Positions 1-8,311 of a stretch of 64,000 nucleotides of DNA are shown in pieces. Position 1 is the first letter of the stretch. The number at the start of each line of letters is the position of its first letter. This DNA comes from Streptomyces sp. CB00455 (GTDB lineage Bacteria > Actinomycetota > Actinomycetes > Streptomycetales > Streptomycetaceae). The notes under the pieces were generated by a model that saw only the letters and a program-made list of their open reading frames with translations, did not search any database and was not told the origin of the DNA. The DNA is taken from the NCBI RefSeq assembly GCF_001905445.1, contig NZ_LIVQ01000004.1:129462-193461 (forward strand), in the 5' to 3' direction. The translations under genes and the position numbers were made by a program.

Positions 1-166
1 ACTCGACGGGCCAGCCGAGACCCAGCAACCCGTCGGCGCCGATGCGCCGCAGCAGTTCGCGCCGGTGGACGGGGTCTTCCGCAAGACCGTCCGGCAACAG
101 GTCCTTGAAGTACTGCCGCAGTCGGGCGCGCAGCCGCAACTTGTCTTCGGTCGGGGCGAGGTGCAC
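1..166 (-). CDS. Acyl-CoA dehydrogenase family protein, 5' end only
   Basis: Only the first 55 codons are inside the window; the gene runs off the left edge. The N-terminus begins MHLAPTEDKLRLRARLRQYF and continues with RRIGADGLLGLGWPVE, which matches the helical N-terminal domain of acyl-CoA dehydrogenases (FAD-dependent alpha,beta-desaturation of acyl-CoA). The GTG at 166-164 is preferred because a GGGAGG ribosome site lies 7-8 bases upstream. A TTGACA-like -35 element and a perfect inverted repeat lie just upstream, suggesting control by a dimeric repressor, possibly TetR-type. The catalytic domain is not visible, so the substrate is unknown. Confidence 0.7.
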   Translation of the reverse strand, partial: MHLAPTEDKLRLRARLRQYFKDLLPDGLAEDPVHRRELLRRIGADGLLGLGWPVE

Positions 167-201
167 GGCGCAGGCCTCCCGGCATCACATCATCGCGTTA
201 C

Positions 202-216
202 CTGACTGTCCGTCAG
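202..216. promoter_or_regulatory. Inverted-repeat operator upstream of acyl-CoA dehydrogenase
   Basis: CTGAC-TGTCC-GTCAG is a perfect 5-5-5 inverted repeat located 36 bases before the GTG start. On the minus strand a TTGACA lies about 10 bases upstream of it, so a bound repressor would cover the -10 region. The form resembles TetR-family operators in front of fatty-acid genes. No regulator gene is visible in the window. Confidence 0.45.
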
Positions 217-589
217 TTATGCTGGTGATGTCAAGGCCGGGTGGTGGGTCCGGCCGGCGGCCTGCCGGGATGCGGACCCCGCAGCCAGGACGGGATGAGC
301 CTTTCGCCCGATCACCGCGTCCCGGGCATGCCGAAAAAGGCCGCGCCGTCCGGGAACCCCGCCGTCTCCCGGGCATGCGGCCCTGCCCAATGCCAAAATT
401 CGCGCCACCTGGCACGCCCCCCGGCGCCCGCCGGGGTGTTCCTCGGTGCCCGCGCCGGGGCACGCACGGCGCGATCCGCGGTCATCCGTGACCGGGCTCC
501 AGCGCCTGCTTCTGATGTCGTTCGCCTGTACGTTCCTGCCCGGGGCGGTTGGCATGCCGACGACGCCGGGCCCTGCGACTGTGATGGTG

Positions 590-613
590 ACTGCAACTGC
601 AACTGCAACTGCG
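590..613. repeat. ACTGCA hexamer tandem repeat (about four copies)
   Basis: Three perfect copies of ACTGCA followed by ACTGCG, just past the stop codon of the small exported protein gene. The unit is a multiple of three and would add a Gln-Leu or Thr-Ala dipeptide repeat if translated. It lies outside any supported gene, so it is probably a neutral simple repeat. Confidence 0.6.
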
Positions 614-639
614 ACAGCGAGTACGACCGGGGTGCGCGG

Positions 640-1041
640 TTACGCGGCGAGTGCGAGCACACGGCGGGGCGGTTCGGTGACGGGCGCGGTTCCGGTGGCG
701 ACGGGGGCCACGGTTCGGCCGGCGGTACCGGGCCCGGCACCCATAGCCTCAGCGGTGGTGGAGCGTCGGACCGAGGGGGACTTGCCGTGCGCCTCGGCGC
801 GGATCCGCTGCTTGATGGTGGGCGGGAGCGAACCACCCCGCATCATCTCCCGCCAGGTCCGCCTCGCGGCGACGGTCGGGCGGCGACGCACCGCGGCGGC
901 CGGGGCGGCCGGGGCGGCGGGGGCCGACACGGAGGCGGCGGCCGGGCTGGCCTTCCCACGGAGGCCGAAGGAGGTGAGAAGGGCCACGAGGGCGGAAAAA
1001 ACCGCGGTCCAGATCGAGTTGATGATGCTGCGGTTGGCCAT
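640..1041 (-). CDS. Small Ala-rich exported protein, DUF6344-like
   Basis: 133 residues. The start MANRSIINSIWTAVFSALVA leads into one hydrophobic segment (about residues 8-26), which looks like a signal anchor. A low-complexity Ala/Pro stretch follows, then a basic motif SLPPTIKQRIRAEAHGKSPS near residues 78-97. That last motif is what I associate with the Streptomyces DUF6344 family; no biochemical role is known to me. ATG at 1041-1039 is preceded by GAGG. The start codon lies inside one arm of an 11-bp inverted repeat (1039-1049 with 1087-1097). The family name is from memory. Confidence 0.6.
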   Translation of the reverse strand: MANRSIINSIWTAVFSALVALLTSFGLRGKASPAAASVSAPAAPAAPAAAVRRRPTVAARRTWREMMRGGSLPPTIKQRIRAEAHGKSPSVRRSTTAEAMGAGPGTAGRTVAPVATGTAPVTEPPRRVLALAA

Positions 1042-1468
1042 GACGAATGCCTCATTTCGCGATGTTGGGACGGGCGGATCTGAATACATTCGTCATGATG
1101 TGGCCGCAACCGCACCGCTCCCACGACCCGCGCCGATCGTCCGACAAACACCACTCGGAAGGCCCAAGAACCCCCTGGAAGGGGCTGAATTCCAGCAGGA
1201 AACGTCCTGTGGCACTCCGCGGCAGGGAACACACCGTCTACCAAGGCCGGCAAGGCCCAGCGGCTATCAAGGGCCCTGACCCCGCCCGCCAGAACGGCAG
1301 GCAGGTCCGGAACTAACCGGCAACCTGAAAATTCCGATGCTCGCCTTACCCCGACAGGGACGGACCGCTCGCCGGCAGCGGGACCCCCTGGGGAGCGGAG
1401 CTCGAGGAGCCCAGCACCATCTCGCGGTCCCCATTCCGGTTCTACGCCGGGAGAGACGGAGCGAGCAG
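1042..1468. other. Intergenic region upstream of the small exported protein
   Basis: About 430 bases with no supported coding sequence. It contains the inverted repeat CATGACGAATG (1039-1049) / CATTCGTCATG (1087-1097), whose inner arm covers the start codon of the minus-strand gene. Nothing else was recognised before the terminator at 1469. Confidence 0.5.
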
Positions 1469-1503
1469 AGAGGGCGGGCACCCGATTCGGGTGCCCGCCC
1501 TCT
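1469..1503. terminator. Strong stem-loop terminator downstream of tRNA-Ser
   Basis: A 16-bp perfect stem (1469-1484 with 1488-1503) closes a three-base loop ATT. It lies 27 bases past the 3' end of the minus-strand tRNA-Ser gene and has no T-tract, as is common for Streptomyces terminators. Confidence 0.8.
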
Positions 1504-1529
1504 GACCTGCTACTTCTCTGACCTGCAAG

Positions 1530-1614
1530 CGGTGGGTGTGGGATTTGAACCCACGGTGACTCGCGCCACGACGGTTTTCAAGACCGTTCCCTTAGGCCGC
1601 TCGGGCAACCCACC
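1530..1614 (-). tRNA. tRNA-Ser (anticodon UGA)
   Basis: An 85-base type II tRNA. The acceptor arm starts GGTGGGT and pairs with ACCCACC at the 3' end. The T-arm contains GGTTCAAATCC, and a long variable arm CGTGGCGCGAGTCACG is typical of serine tRNAs. The anticodon TGA (complement of 1578-1580) lies in the loop CTTGAAA and reads UCA codons. CCA is not encoded. It is transcribed leftward into the terminator at 1469-1503. Confidence 0.95.
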
Positions 1615-1664
1615 TGGCGGGTACAGCGTACCGGCCAGGCAGGGGTGGCGGGGCCGGTGAGGTA

Positions 1665-2624
1665 TCAGGCCGTCTGGGCCTTGTCGTAGGCCGCCTTGGC
1701 CTCGTTTCCGAAGTACGGGCCGAACATCCGGTTCGGCAGGAAGGTGTAGCCGAAGCTGTTCACCGAGACCTGGGTCCCGAGGCCGGTGGCCTCGTTGAAG
1801 TCCTGGAACCAGGGGCCGCCGCTGGAGCCGCCGGTCATGTTGCAGGCCAGGCCGTGGTCCTTGGTCAGCAGGAAGTCCTTCGAGCTGTTGCCGCTGCAGT
1901 AGACCAGTTTCGTGCCGTCGTACGGGGCTGCGGCCGGGAAGCCGAAGGAGTACATCTTCTTGTTGTAGCCACCGTTGAAGAGGATGCCCTGGGCGCCCAC
2001 GGCCTGGCTGAGGGTCTGTCCGTTCAGCGGGGCGACGACGGCGAGACCGACGTCCATGTTCATGTCCTCGCTCGCGGCCCACTGGTCCGTGGCGAAGGTC
2101 TTCGTCGCCGGCCACTGGCCGTAGGGGGCGTTCCCGTTGTTGTAGGCGGGGACGAACACCCAGTTCGTGTGCCAGGCGCCCTGGTACTTCACGCAGTGGC
2201 CGGCCGTGATGACCGTGCTGCCGTTGGCACTGGTGATCGAGTCACCGGAGCAGGAGGCGGTCCGGTCTCCCATCGTGAAGAAGACCCGGCCCGAGGTCTT
2301 CACCACGGCGCCCCCGCCCGTCCAGGCGCCTCCCGCCTGCGGGAAGGCCGTGGGCGAGGCGGCCGCCGTCGGGGCGACGCCGACGGGTGCGGCCGTGGTG
2401 GGGACAGGGGTGGCGACAAGGGACCGTACGGCGCCGGGAGCGGCGGTGACATCGAGCGGGGTGGCACCCTTCATCCGCTCGGCGGTCCAGAAGCCCTGGG
2501 TGTGCTGTTGCCGGAAGGACGCGGGGCTGTCCGCCGCGATCGAGGGTGTGGCCGCCGTCAGGGCGCCTGCGATCAGGGCCCCTGCCGACAAGAGGACGGA
2601 TGCGGCAGTGCGATGACGATTCAC
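1665..2624 (-). CDS. Secreted trypsin-like serine protease
   Basis: 319 residues, starting at GTG (2624-2622) behind an AAGGAGT site. A Sec signal peptide with basic MNRHRTA, a hydrophobic core and an Ala-rich cleavage region spans roughly residues 1-32. A Pro/Ala-rich segment precedes a chymotrypsin-fold domain. The catalytic triad is visible as His in VITAGHC, Asp in EDMNMDVGLAVV and Ser in GGSSGGPWF. The enzyme should hydrolyse peptides outside the cell, and the N-terminal region may be a propeptide. Specificity cannot be read from sequence. It is followed by tRNA-Ser on the same strand. Confidence 0.85.
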   Translation of the reverse strand: MNRHRTAASVLLSAGALIAGALTAATPSIAADSPASFRQQHTQGFWTAERMKGATPLDVTAAPGAVRSLVATPVPTTAAPVGVAPTAAASPTAFPQAGGAWTGGGAVVKTSGRVFFTMGDRTASCSGDSITSANGSTVITAGHCVKYQGAWHTNWVFVPAYNNGNAPYGQWPATKTFATDQWAASEDMNMDVGLAVVAPLNGQTLSQAVGAQGILFNGGYNKKMYSFGFPAAAPYDGTKLVYCSGNSSKDFLLTKDHGLACNMTGGSSGGPWFQDFNEATGLGTQVSVNSFGYTFLPNRMFGPYFGNEAKAAYDKAQTA

Positions 2625-2866
2625 GCATGACTCCTTCTGCCGTGCCCGGTCCGTTCCCGTCGGTCGGACCAGGGCAGGGTGGGGGTGAAGAGCGGTCGGT
2701 GCGGATCGGCTGTGCGGTGAGCGTCGTGCCGTGTGCGTCGCGCTGTGTGCGGGGCTGTGTGCGTCGTGCCGGGCAGGGTCGCACGGCCGCGCGTCATTGT
2801 CAGCGGGCAACCGGGGCGGCCGGTCGGTTCCGGCCAGGAAATGGCCAACTCCGCGCCGTGCTGCGC

Positions 2867-3913
2867 TCATACGGTGAGCAGGACTCCGGCGTACGAGACC
2901 CCGGCAACCACCACCCAGGCCCCGAGCCCCAGCACCGCGGCCCGTCCGCCCGTCCGTGCCAGCGTCGGCAGGTGCACCGCGCTCCCCAGGCCGAACAGGG
3001 CCGCCGCCAGGAGCACCTCTTGCGCCGTGTGCGCCCATTCCAGCGCCGCCTCCGGCAGAACGCCCGTGGCCCGCAGAGCTGCCGCGGCCAGGAACCCGGC
3101 CACGAACAGCGGCACCGGAGCCGGCCGACGGCCGGAAGACGTGCGTACCCCGCGCCGCCGGGCCCGTACGGAGAAGGCCACGGCCGCCACGAGGGGCGCG
3201 AGCATGGCCACGCGCATGAGCTTGACGAGCACGGCCTCCCCCAAGGCTCCGGGTCCGGCGGTCTGCGCGGTGGCCACCACTTGGCCGACGTCGTGCACGC
3301 TCGCGCCGACCCACCGGCCGAAAGCCGGGTCCGAGAGACCCAACGGGCCCTGTAGCAGCGGCAGTACCGCGATGGCGAGCGTCCCGCACAAGGTCACGAG
3401 CGCCACCGAGGAAGCCACGTCCTCCTCGTCGCTGCCCGACACTTCGCTCACCGCGCCGATCGCCGAAGCACCGCAGATCGAATACCCGGTGGCGATCAAC
3501 AACGGCTGGTCACCCGGAAGCCCGAGCCGGCGCCCCAGCCAGAGGGTGCCGAAGAACGTGGCCGCGACCACCGCTGCCACCATGACCACCGTCGTCCAGC
3601 CCAGCCGGAGGACCTGGTCCAGCCCCAGACCGAGCCCGAGGAGCACGATGCCGATCCGCATGAGCCGCCGCCCGGCGAGGGACAGTCCCGGGCGGGCGGC
3701 GCCGCGCACGAACGTGCGCAGCCCCGGGAGGTGCGCCACCGCGATACCCAGTACCACCGACGCGGTCAGCATGGGGACGGCAGGCACCACCCAATGGATG
3801 CCCCAGGCTGCCAGTGCTCCGCCGGCCGCCATCGCCACCCCGGGCCACGGGGTGGATGTTTCACGTGAAACACGCGCGACCGCCACACCGTGGGGGCGGT
3901 GGAGGAGGGCCAT
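2867..3913 (-). CDS. YeiH family putative sulfate/anion exporter
   Basis: 348 residues with about nine or ten hydrophobic segments, e.g. LTASVVLGIAVAHLPGL, IGIVLLGLGLGLDQVLRLG and VMVAAVVAATFFGTLWLG. ICGASAIGAVSEVSGSDEED and SVHDVGQVVATAQTAG are characteristic of the UPF0324/YeiH family. Members are predicted inner-membrane exporters of sulfate or related anions. The ATG overlaps the stop of the cysteine dioxygenase gene (TGATG), so the two are translationally coupled, which suggests export of sulfite or sulfate from cysteine oxidation. A parS site at 3857-3872 encodes residues 15-19 (VSRET). Confidence 0.8.
   Translation of the reverse strand: MALLHRPHGVAVARVSRETSTPWPGVAMAAGGALAAWGIHWVVPAVPMLTASVVLGIAVAHLPGLRTFVRGAARPGLSLAGRRLMRIGIVLLGLGLGLDQVLRLGWTTVVMVAAVVAATFFGTLWLGRRLGLPGDQPLLIATGYSICGASAIGAVSEVSGSDEEDVASSVALVTLCGTLAIAVLPLLQGPLGLSDPAFGRWVGASVHDVGQVVATAQTAGPGALGEAVLVKLMRVAMLAPLVAAVAFSVRARRRGVRTSSGRRPAPVPLFVAGFLAAAALRATGVLPEAALEWAHTAQEVLLAAALFGLGSAVHLPTLARTGGRAAVLGLGAWVVVAGVSYAGVLLTV
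3857..3872. other. parS: parS site (perfect 16-mer)
   Basis: TGTTTCACGTGAAACA, a perfect palindrome identical to the bacterial ParB-binding consensus. It lies inside the YeiH-family gene, where it is read as VSRET near the N-terminus. Confidence 0.9.
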
Positions 3914-4461
3914 CAGTCGACGGGGAGCGTGTAGACGCGACGGATGCTGGTGCCCAGCCGCGAGACGTCGGCTCCGTACACGTGCAGGGATATCGCCTTG
4001 GTCTGACAGGAGTTGCGGACTTTGTGGATGTCGCCGGGAGGCGCGAATCCGCAGACCTCACCCTGGACGTTGACGACGTCCTCGGTGGCCACCAGCCTGG
4101 CGGCGTCGGCGCCCGGGGAGAGGCGGTAGCGGCGTTCGCTCTCCTCACCCTGGTGCACCCCGGCCACGCACCAGGACACGTGGTCGTGGATGCAGGTCTC
4201 CTGGCCCGGCAGCCAGACCAGCGCCACCACCGAGAAGCTGCCGTCGGACTCGGCATGCAGGATGTGCTGCCGGTACCGCTCCGGGTCGCCCTCCTGCTGC
4301 GCCGGGGTCAGCAGGTCACGGGCGCCCAGGTGCGGGGCCAGACGCTCACCGACCAGGTACGCGGTCAGGTCGGGGGCCAGCCCCCGGTCCACGACGGAGC
4401 GGATCTCGCTGACGAGGGCGGCCATCCTCGTGGTCGTACGGGCCGGCGTGGTGGTGGTCAT
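3913..4461 (-). CDS. Cysteine dioxygenase family protein (cupin)
   Basis: 182 residues from the ATG at 4461; a TTG 12 codons upstream is an alternative start. Cysteine dioxygenases are cytoplasmic non-haem iron enzymes converting L-cysteine to cysteine sulfinate. The cupin metal motif is visible as CIHDHVSWCVAGVHQGEE (two His before the Cys) and the third His in PPGDIHKVRN. Length fits bacterial CDO. It is coupled to the downstream YeiH-like exporter and sits 79 bases after a LysR gene on the same strand. Together they look like a cysteine-sulfur overflow module, an inference from context. Confidence 0.85.
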   Translation of the reverse strand: MTTTTPARTTTRMAALVSEIRSVVDRGLAPDLTAYLVGERLAPHLGARDLLTPAQQEGDPERYRQHILHAESDGSFSVVALVWLPGQETCIHDHVSWCVAGVHQGEESERRYRLSPGADAARLVATEDVVNVQGEVCGFAPPGDIHKVRNSCQTKAISLHVYGADVSRLGTSIRRVYTLPVD

Positions 4462-4540
4462 ACCCGGAGCGTGCTGCTGTCGTCCCATCACGTCCAACGA
4501 CAGTTATGACCCGAAATCCCAAGCAGGCCTTATGGATCTC

Positions 4541-5446
4541 TCAGCAGCCGACCCGGTTCGCGGCCACCCGCTTCAGCTCGTCGAGCACCACGGCCGTCGC
4601 CGGAACCCGCAGGTGATCCCGGTAGACGTAGGCGGCAATGTGGCGGCGCGCGGCCGGCTGGAGCACCCGCCCGCAGACCTTGTTCAGGGAGAGGGAGGGA
4701 AGCACCAGCGCGGGCATCATGGCGACGCCCAGTCCCTGGGCGACCAGGCTCTGCACCACCAGGTTGTCATCGCTGGCGAAGCGGATGTCCGGCACGAAGC
4801 CCAGCTCCGCGCATTCGTGGAGCAGATTGGCCCGGCAGCGCGGACAGCCCGCGATCCACCGCTCCTCGGCGAGGTCGGCCAGGTTCACGGCCCGGCGCCG
4901 CGCCAGCGGATGGCCGGTCGGCAGCAGGACCGTCAGCTGGTCCTCCAGCAGTCTGACCTCGGCGACCTCCTCCGGGATCTCCTCGTGCAACCCCGGATAG
5001 GTGAAGGCGAGGGTGATGTCGCACTCCCCGCGCTCCAGCCGACGCAGCGACTCCGGAGGCTCCCCCTCCAGCAGTTCCACCTGTATGCCCGGGTGCTCCT
5101 TGGCCAGACCGCTCAGGGCCTCCGGTACGAGGGTGACGTTGGCGCTGGGAAAGCCGCACAGGCGGACCCGTCCCGTGCGCAGACGCGCGTACGCCTTCAG
5201 CTGGGCTTCGGCGGCGGAAAGAGTGCCGAGGATCGTCTCGGCGTGCCGCGAAAGGGAGGTACCGGCCTCGGTGAGCTGCATCTTGCGGCCCACGCGGGTG
5301 AAGAGCGGGGTCCCGACGGCGCGTTCGAGCGCCTTCATCTGCTGGGTGATGGCCGGCTGGGTGTACCCCAGCACGCGGGCGGCCGCCGAATACGAGCCGG
5401 AGGCGACTACCGCATGGAACGTCCGTATGTGCCGGGAATCGAACAC
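4541..5446 (-). CDS. LysR family transcriptional regulator
   Basis: 301 residues, GTG start at 5446-5444. The N-terminal winged helix-turn-helix (about residues 1-60) reads FHAVVASGSYSAAARVLGYT then QPAITQQMKALERAVG, standard for LysR proteins. The rest is a periplasmic-binding-like effector domain with GRVRLCGFPSANVTLVPEAL and a CPRCRANLLHEC segment containing three cysteines, which is unusual and could sense thiols or redox state. It lies upstream of the cysteine dioxygenase / YeiH pair on the same strand rather than divergent. Control of those genes is inferred. Confidence 0.85.
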   Translation of the reverse strand: MFDSRHIRTFHAVVASGSYSAAARVLGYTQPAITQQMKALERAVGTPLFTRVGRKMQLTEAGTSLSRHAETILGTLSAAEAQLKAYARLRTGRVRLCGFPSANVTLVPEALSGLAKEHPGIQVELLEGEPPESLRRLERGECDITLAFTYPGLHEEIPEEVAEVRLLEDQLTVLLPTGHPLARRRAVNLADLAEERWIAGCPRCRANLLHECAELGFVPDIRFASDDNLVVQSLVAQGLGVAMMPALVLPSLSLNKVCGRVLQPAARRHIAAYVYRDHLRVPATAVVLDELKRVAANRVGC

Positions 5447-5469
5447 CCGTGAATCATAAGCGGACGTTG

Positions 5470-5506
5470 GAGGGGCCGTAGGCGGAATCCCGCCCCACGG
5501 CCCCTC
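5470..5506. terminator. Terminator hairpin downstream of HtrA-like gene
   Basis: GAGGGGCCGT (5470-5479) pairs with ACGGCCCCTC (5497-5506), and an inner GGCGG/CCGCC stem (5481-5485 with 5490-5494) extends the hairpin. It lies 34 bases past the stop of the HtrA-like gene and upstream of the LysR gene. Confidence 0.75.
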
Positions 5507-5539
5507 GTGATCAAGCCAGCGGTCCCGGCCGCGCGGCGG

Positions 5540-7114
5540 CTACTTGTCGCCGACCCGGGAGCCGAGGGTGATGTCGACCGTGTTCGGCTTCCCGTCGCGC
5601 AGGTAGGTCAGCTTCACCGTGTCACCCGGCTTGTGCGTCCAGATCAGGCTGATCAGGGTCGGGCCGCTGTCGACCGGCTTGCCGCCGAACTCGGTGATGA
5701 CGTCGCCGGGCTTGAGGCCCGCCTTGCCGGCCGGGCCGTTCGGGTCGACGAGGTCGTTCGCGGGCGCGCCCTGCTCGGAGATCTTGGCACCCTCGGACTT
5801 GGCCTGGAGGTCCACGGAAACCGAGATGACCGGGTAGACCGGCTTGCCCGTCTTGATCAGCGATTCGGCGACGTTCTTCGCCTGGTTGATGGGGATGGCG
5901 AAACCGAGGCCGATCGAACCGGCCTGGCCGCCGCCGAAGCCGCCGTTGCCGGCCGACTGGATCGCGGAGTTGATGCCGATGACGGCGCCGCGCCCGTCGA
6001 GGAGGGGGCCACCGGAGTTGCCCGGGTTGATCGAGGCGTCCGTCTGCAGGGCGCTCATGTACGAGTTCTTGCCGCCCGAGGCGTCACCGGAGGCGACCGG
6101 GCGGTTCTTGGCGCTGATGATGCCGGTGGTGACGGTGTTGGACAGGCCGAAGGGGGCGCCGATCGCGATGGTCGGGTCGCCGACGGCGACCTTCTCGGAG
6201 TCGCCGAGCGCCAGCGGCTTGAGGCCGGTCGGCGGGTTCTTCAGCTTGAGGACGGCGACATCGTAGCCCTGGGCCCGGCCCACCACCTCGGCTTCGTACT
6301 TCTTGCCGTCGAAGAAGGTCGCGGTGAGCTTGCCGCCGTTCGCGGCGGAGGCCACGACGTGGTTGTTGGTCAGGATGTGGCCCTGCTGGTCGTAGACGAA
6401 GCCGGTACCGGTACCGCCCTCGCCGTCACCTGCCGAGGCCTCGATGGTCACCACGCTGGGAAGGGCCCCGGCGGCGAGGCCCGCGATGGAACCGGGCTCG
6501 CGCTTGAGCTCCTTCGGGGCGGTGCCCGCGCTGATCGTGGTCGAGCCGGCGCCGTCGCTGCTGCGGTCGGCGGCCCAGTAGCCCACGCCGCCGCCGATAC
6601 CGCCCGCCAGGAGGGCGGCCACGAGCACGCCGGCGATCAGGCCGCCCTTGCCCTTCGGCTTGGCGGGAGGGGTGCCGTCCGCGGTCAGGGGAGCTCCCCA
6701 GGCACCGCCGCCGTGGCCGCTGCCGCCCGCGCTGTAAGCGGGCACCGTGGGGGGCGGGGGCGGCCAGCCCCCGGCTCCGTGGGCGGCCGGGGTGTGGGCC
6801 TGCGCGGGATCGTGACCGTAGGCCGGGTCCGGCCCCTGGGCGTAAGCAGGGACCTGGCCCTGCGCGTACGCCGGGTCCGGGCCCGGAGCCGCCGCTGTGG
6901 GCGGGATCTGCTGGGTCGCCCCGGTGCCGGGCGCCGGCGTATGCGGCAGCTGTTGGGTCATCGGCTCGGCGGCTGGGGCGTCCGACGGGGACGCGTCGGC
7001 CGGCCGCGGCGCGGACGCCTGCCCCGACGCCTGCGTCGCGGAGGCCGGAGCAGGGGGTGCGGACGGGGCCGCGGGGGGTGTAGGGGCCGCGGTGCCCTCG
7101 TTCTCGGTGCTCAC
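5540..7114 (-). CDS. HtrA/DegP-like membrane serine protease with PDZ domain
   Basis: 524 residues, GTG start with a GAGGAGAG site. Domains in order: a Pro/Ala/Gly-rich cytoplasmic N-terminus with YAQG repeats (about 1-155), one transmembrane helix GGLIAGVLVAALLAGG near 160-180, a trypsin-like protease domain and a C-terminal PDZ domain (GPAGKAGLKPGDVITEF). The triad is His in LTNNHVVAS, Asp in YDVAVLKLK and Ser in NPGNSGGPLL. HtrA proteases degrade or refold damaged exported proteins at the outer face of the membrane. The gene is monocistronic with its own terminator. Confidence 0.9.
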   Translation of the reverse strand: MSTENEGTAAPTPPAAPSAPPAPASATQASGQASAPRPADASPSDAPAAEPMTQQLPHTPAPGTGATQQIPPTAAAPGPDPAYAQGQVPAYAQGPDPAYGHDPAQAHTPAAHGAGGWPPPPPTVPAYSAGGSGHGGGAWGAPLTADGTPPAKPKGKGGLIAGVLVAALLAGGIGGGVGYWAADRSSDGAGSTTISAGTAPKELKREPGSIAGLAAGALPSVVTIEASAGDGEGGTGTGFVYDQQGHILTNNHVVASAANGGKLTATFFDGKKYEAEVVGRAQGYDVAVLKLKNPPTGLKPLALGDSEKVAVGDPTIAIGAPFGLSNTVTTGIISAKNRPVASGDASGGKNSYMSALQTDASINPGNSGGPLLDGRGAVIGINSAIQSAGNGGFGGGQAGSIGLGFAIPINQAKNVAESLIKTGKPVYPVISVSVDLQAKSEGAKISEQGAPANDLVDPNGPAGKAGLKPGDVITEFGGKPVDSGPTLISLIWTHKPGDTVKLTYLRDGKPNTVDITLGSRVGDK

Positions 7115-7339
7115 AGCGCTCTCTCCTCGTCACACACGGCTTCGGTATTTCTCTGGATATCGGTCCGACTGAACGTTCGACGTGCCGTACAAGTTCCTGG
7201 GCAAAGCCTTTCCCATGACCCGTCAGAGCACTGTAAGCCGGACCTGTGCATCTCCTGCCATTCTTTATATCCGACATTTGGGATGCATTCCCAGGGTCGA
7301 GCCCCCCACCGGACGGCTCGTCGATGGCACCATGACCCG

Positions 7340-8140
7340 GTGACCCACGCAATGCCGCGCCCCATCCAGGTCGTCGCCCACCGCGGCGCTTCGGAGGATG
7401 CCCCCGAGCACACCCTGGCCGCCTACCGCACGGCCATCGAGCACGGTGCCGACGCCCTCGAATGCGACGTGCGGCTCACCGCCGACGGCCACCTCGTACT
7501 GGTCCACGACCGCCGCGTGAACCGCACCTCCAACGGCCGCGGCGCCGTCTCCGCCCTGGAGCTGGCCGACCTCGCCGCCCTCGACTTCGGCTCGTGGAAG
7601 GACCGCGAGGAGTCCCCCGACTGGGACTCGGACCCCGAGCGCACCTCCGTCCTCACCCTGGAGCGCCTGCTGGCGCTGGTCTCGGATGCCGGACGGCCGG
7701 TACAGCTCGCCATCGAGACGAAGCACCCCACCCGCTGGGCCGGACAGGTGGAGGAGCGCCTCCTCTTCCTCCTCAAGCGGTTCGGTCTGGACGCCCCGCC
7801 CGCCGAGGGACCGCACCCGGTCCGGGTCATGAGCTTCTCGGCGCGCTCCCTGCACCGGGTGCGGGCGGCCGCCCCGACCATCCCGACCGTGTACCTGATG
7901 CAGTTCATCTCGCCGCGGATGCGCGACGGCCGGCTCCCTGCCGGCGTGCGGATCGCAGGCCCCGGGATGCGGATCGTGCGCAACCACCCCGGCTACATCC
8001 GCAAGCTTCAGGCCGTCGGTCATTCCGTCCACGTATGGACAGTGAACGATCCCCAAGACGTCCAACTGTGTGCCGATCTGGGGGTAGAAGCGATCATCAC
8101 GAACAGACCCCGCCAAGTTCTGTCCCAACTCGGGCGCTGA
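7340..8140 (+). CDS. Glycerophosphodiester phosphodiesterase
   Basis: 266 residues. The GDPD signature is clear: VVAHRGASEDAPEHTLAAY at the N-terminus, ALECDVRLTADGHLVLVHD with the metal and acid/base residues, and a C-terminal VHVWTVNDP plus GVEAIITNRP. The enzyme hydrolyses glycerophosphodiesters to glycerol-3-phosphate and an alcohol. No signal peptide is seen, so it is probably cytoplasmic. GTG at 7340 (MTHAMPRP) is chosen because the MTHA start recurs in homologues I recall; ATG at 7352 is possible, and neither has a good ribosome site. It diverges from the HtrA-like gene over about 225 bases. Confidence 0.85.
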   Translation: MTHAMPRPIQVVAHRGASEDAPEHTLAAYRTAIEHGADALECDVRLTADGHLVLVHDRRVNRTSNGRGAVSALELADLAALDFGSWKDREESPDWDSDPERTSVLTLERLLALVSDAGRPVQLAIETKHPTRWAGQVEERLLFLLKRFGLDAPPAEGPHPVRVMSFSARSLHRVRAAAPTIPTVYLMQFISPRMRDGRLPAGVRIAGPGMRIVRNHPGYIRKLQAVGHSVHVWTVNDPQDVQLCADLGVEAIITNRPRQVLSQLGR

Positions 8141-8311
8141 CGTCCCACGTCTCTCAGCCGTCACCCCCGCACCCCTGGTCACAGGGTGTGCCCCGGCGCA
8201 TCCGCTCCGCATTTGTACGACGTGAATGCGTCAGAGGGCCCCGCCAGGCCGGTTTCCGGTCCAGGCCATTGGGGCATCCAGATCATGCGTGGGGCTAAGG
8301 AGGTTCCGGGG

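Larger units (their letters stand above)
167..639. other. Intergenic region, no convincing gene
   Basis: About 470 bases between the acyl-CoA dehydrogenase start and the end of the small exported protein gene. It holds the operator at 202-216 and an ACTGCA hexamer tandem at 590-613. Open frames on both strands cross it, but they are low-complexity Arg/Pro/Ala/Gly-rich products typical of GC-rich shadow frames and have no good ribosome site. No other structure was recognised. Confidence 0.5.

Noticed and set aside
5507..7339. Long plus-strand open frame running 5507-8140, opposite the HtrA-like gene and continuing into the phosphodiesterase gene
   Set aside because: The part before 7340 is antisense to a well-supported protease with all catalytic motifs, and its product is a low-complexity Arg/Gly/Val shadow. 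Only the GTG at 7340 onward is real.
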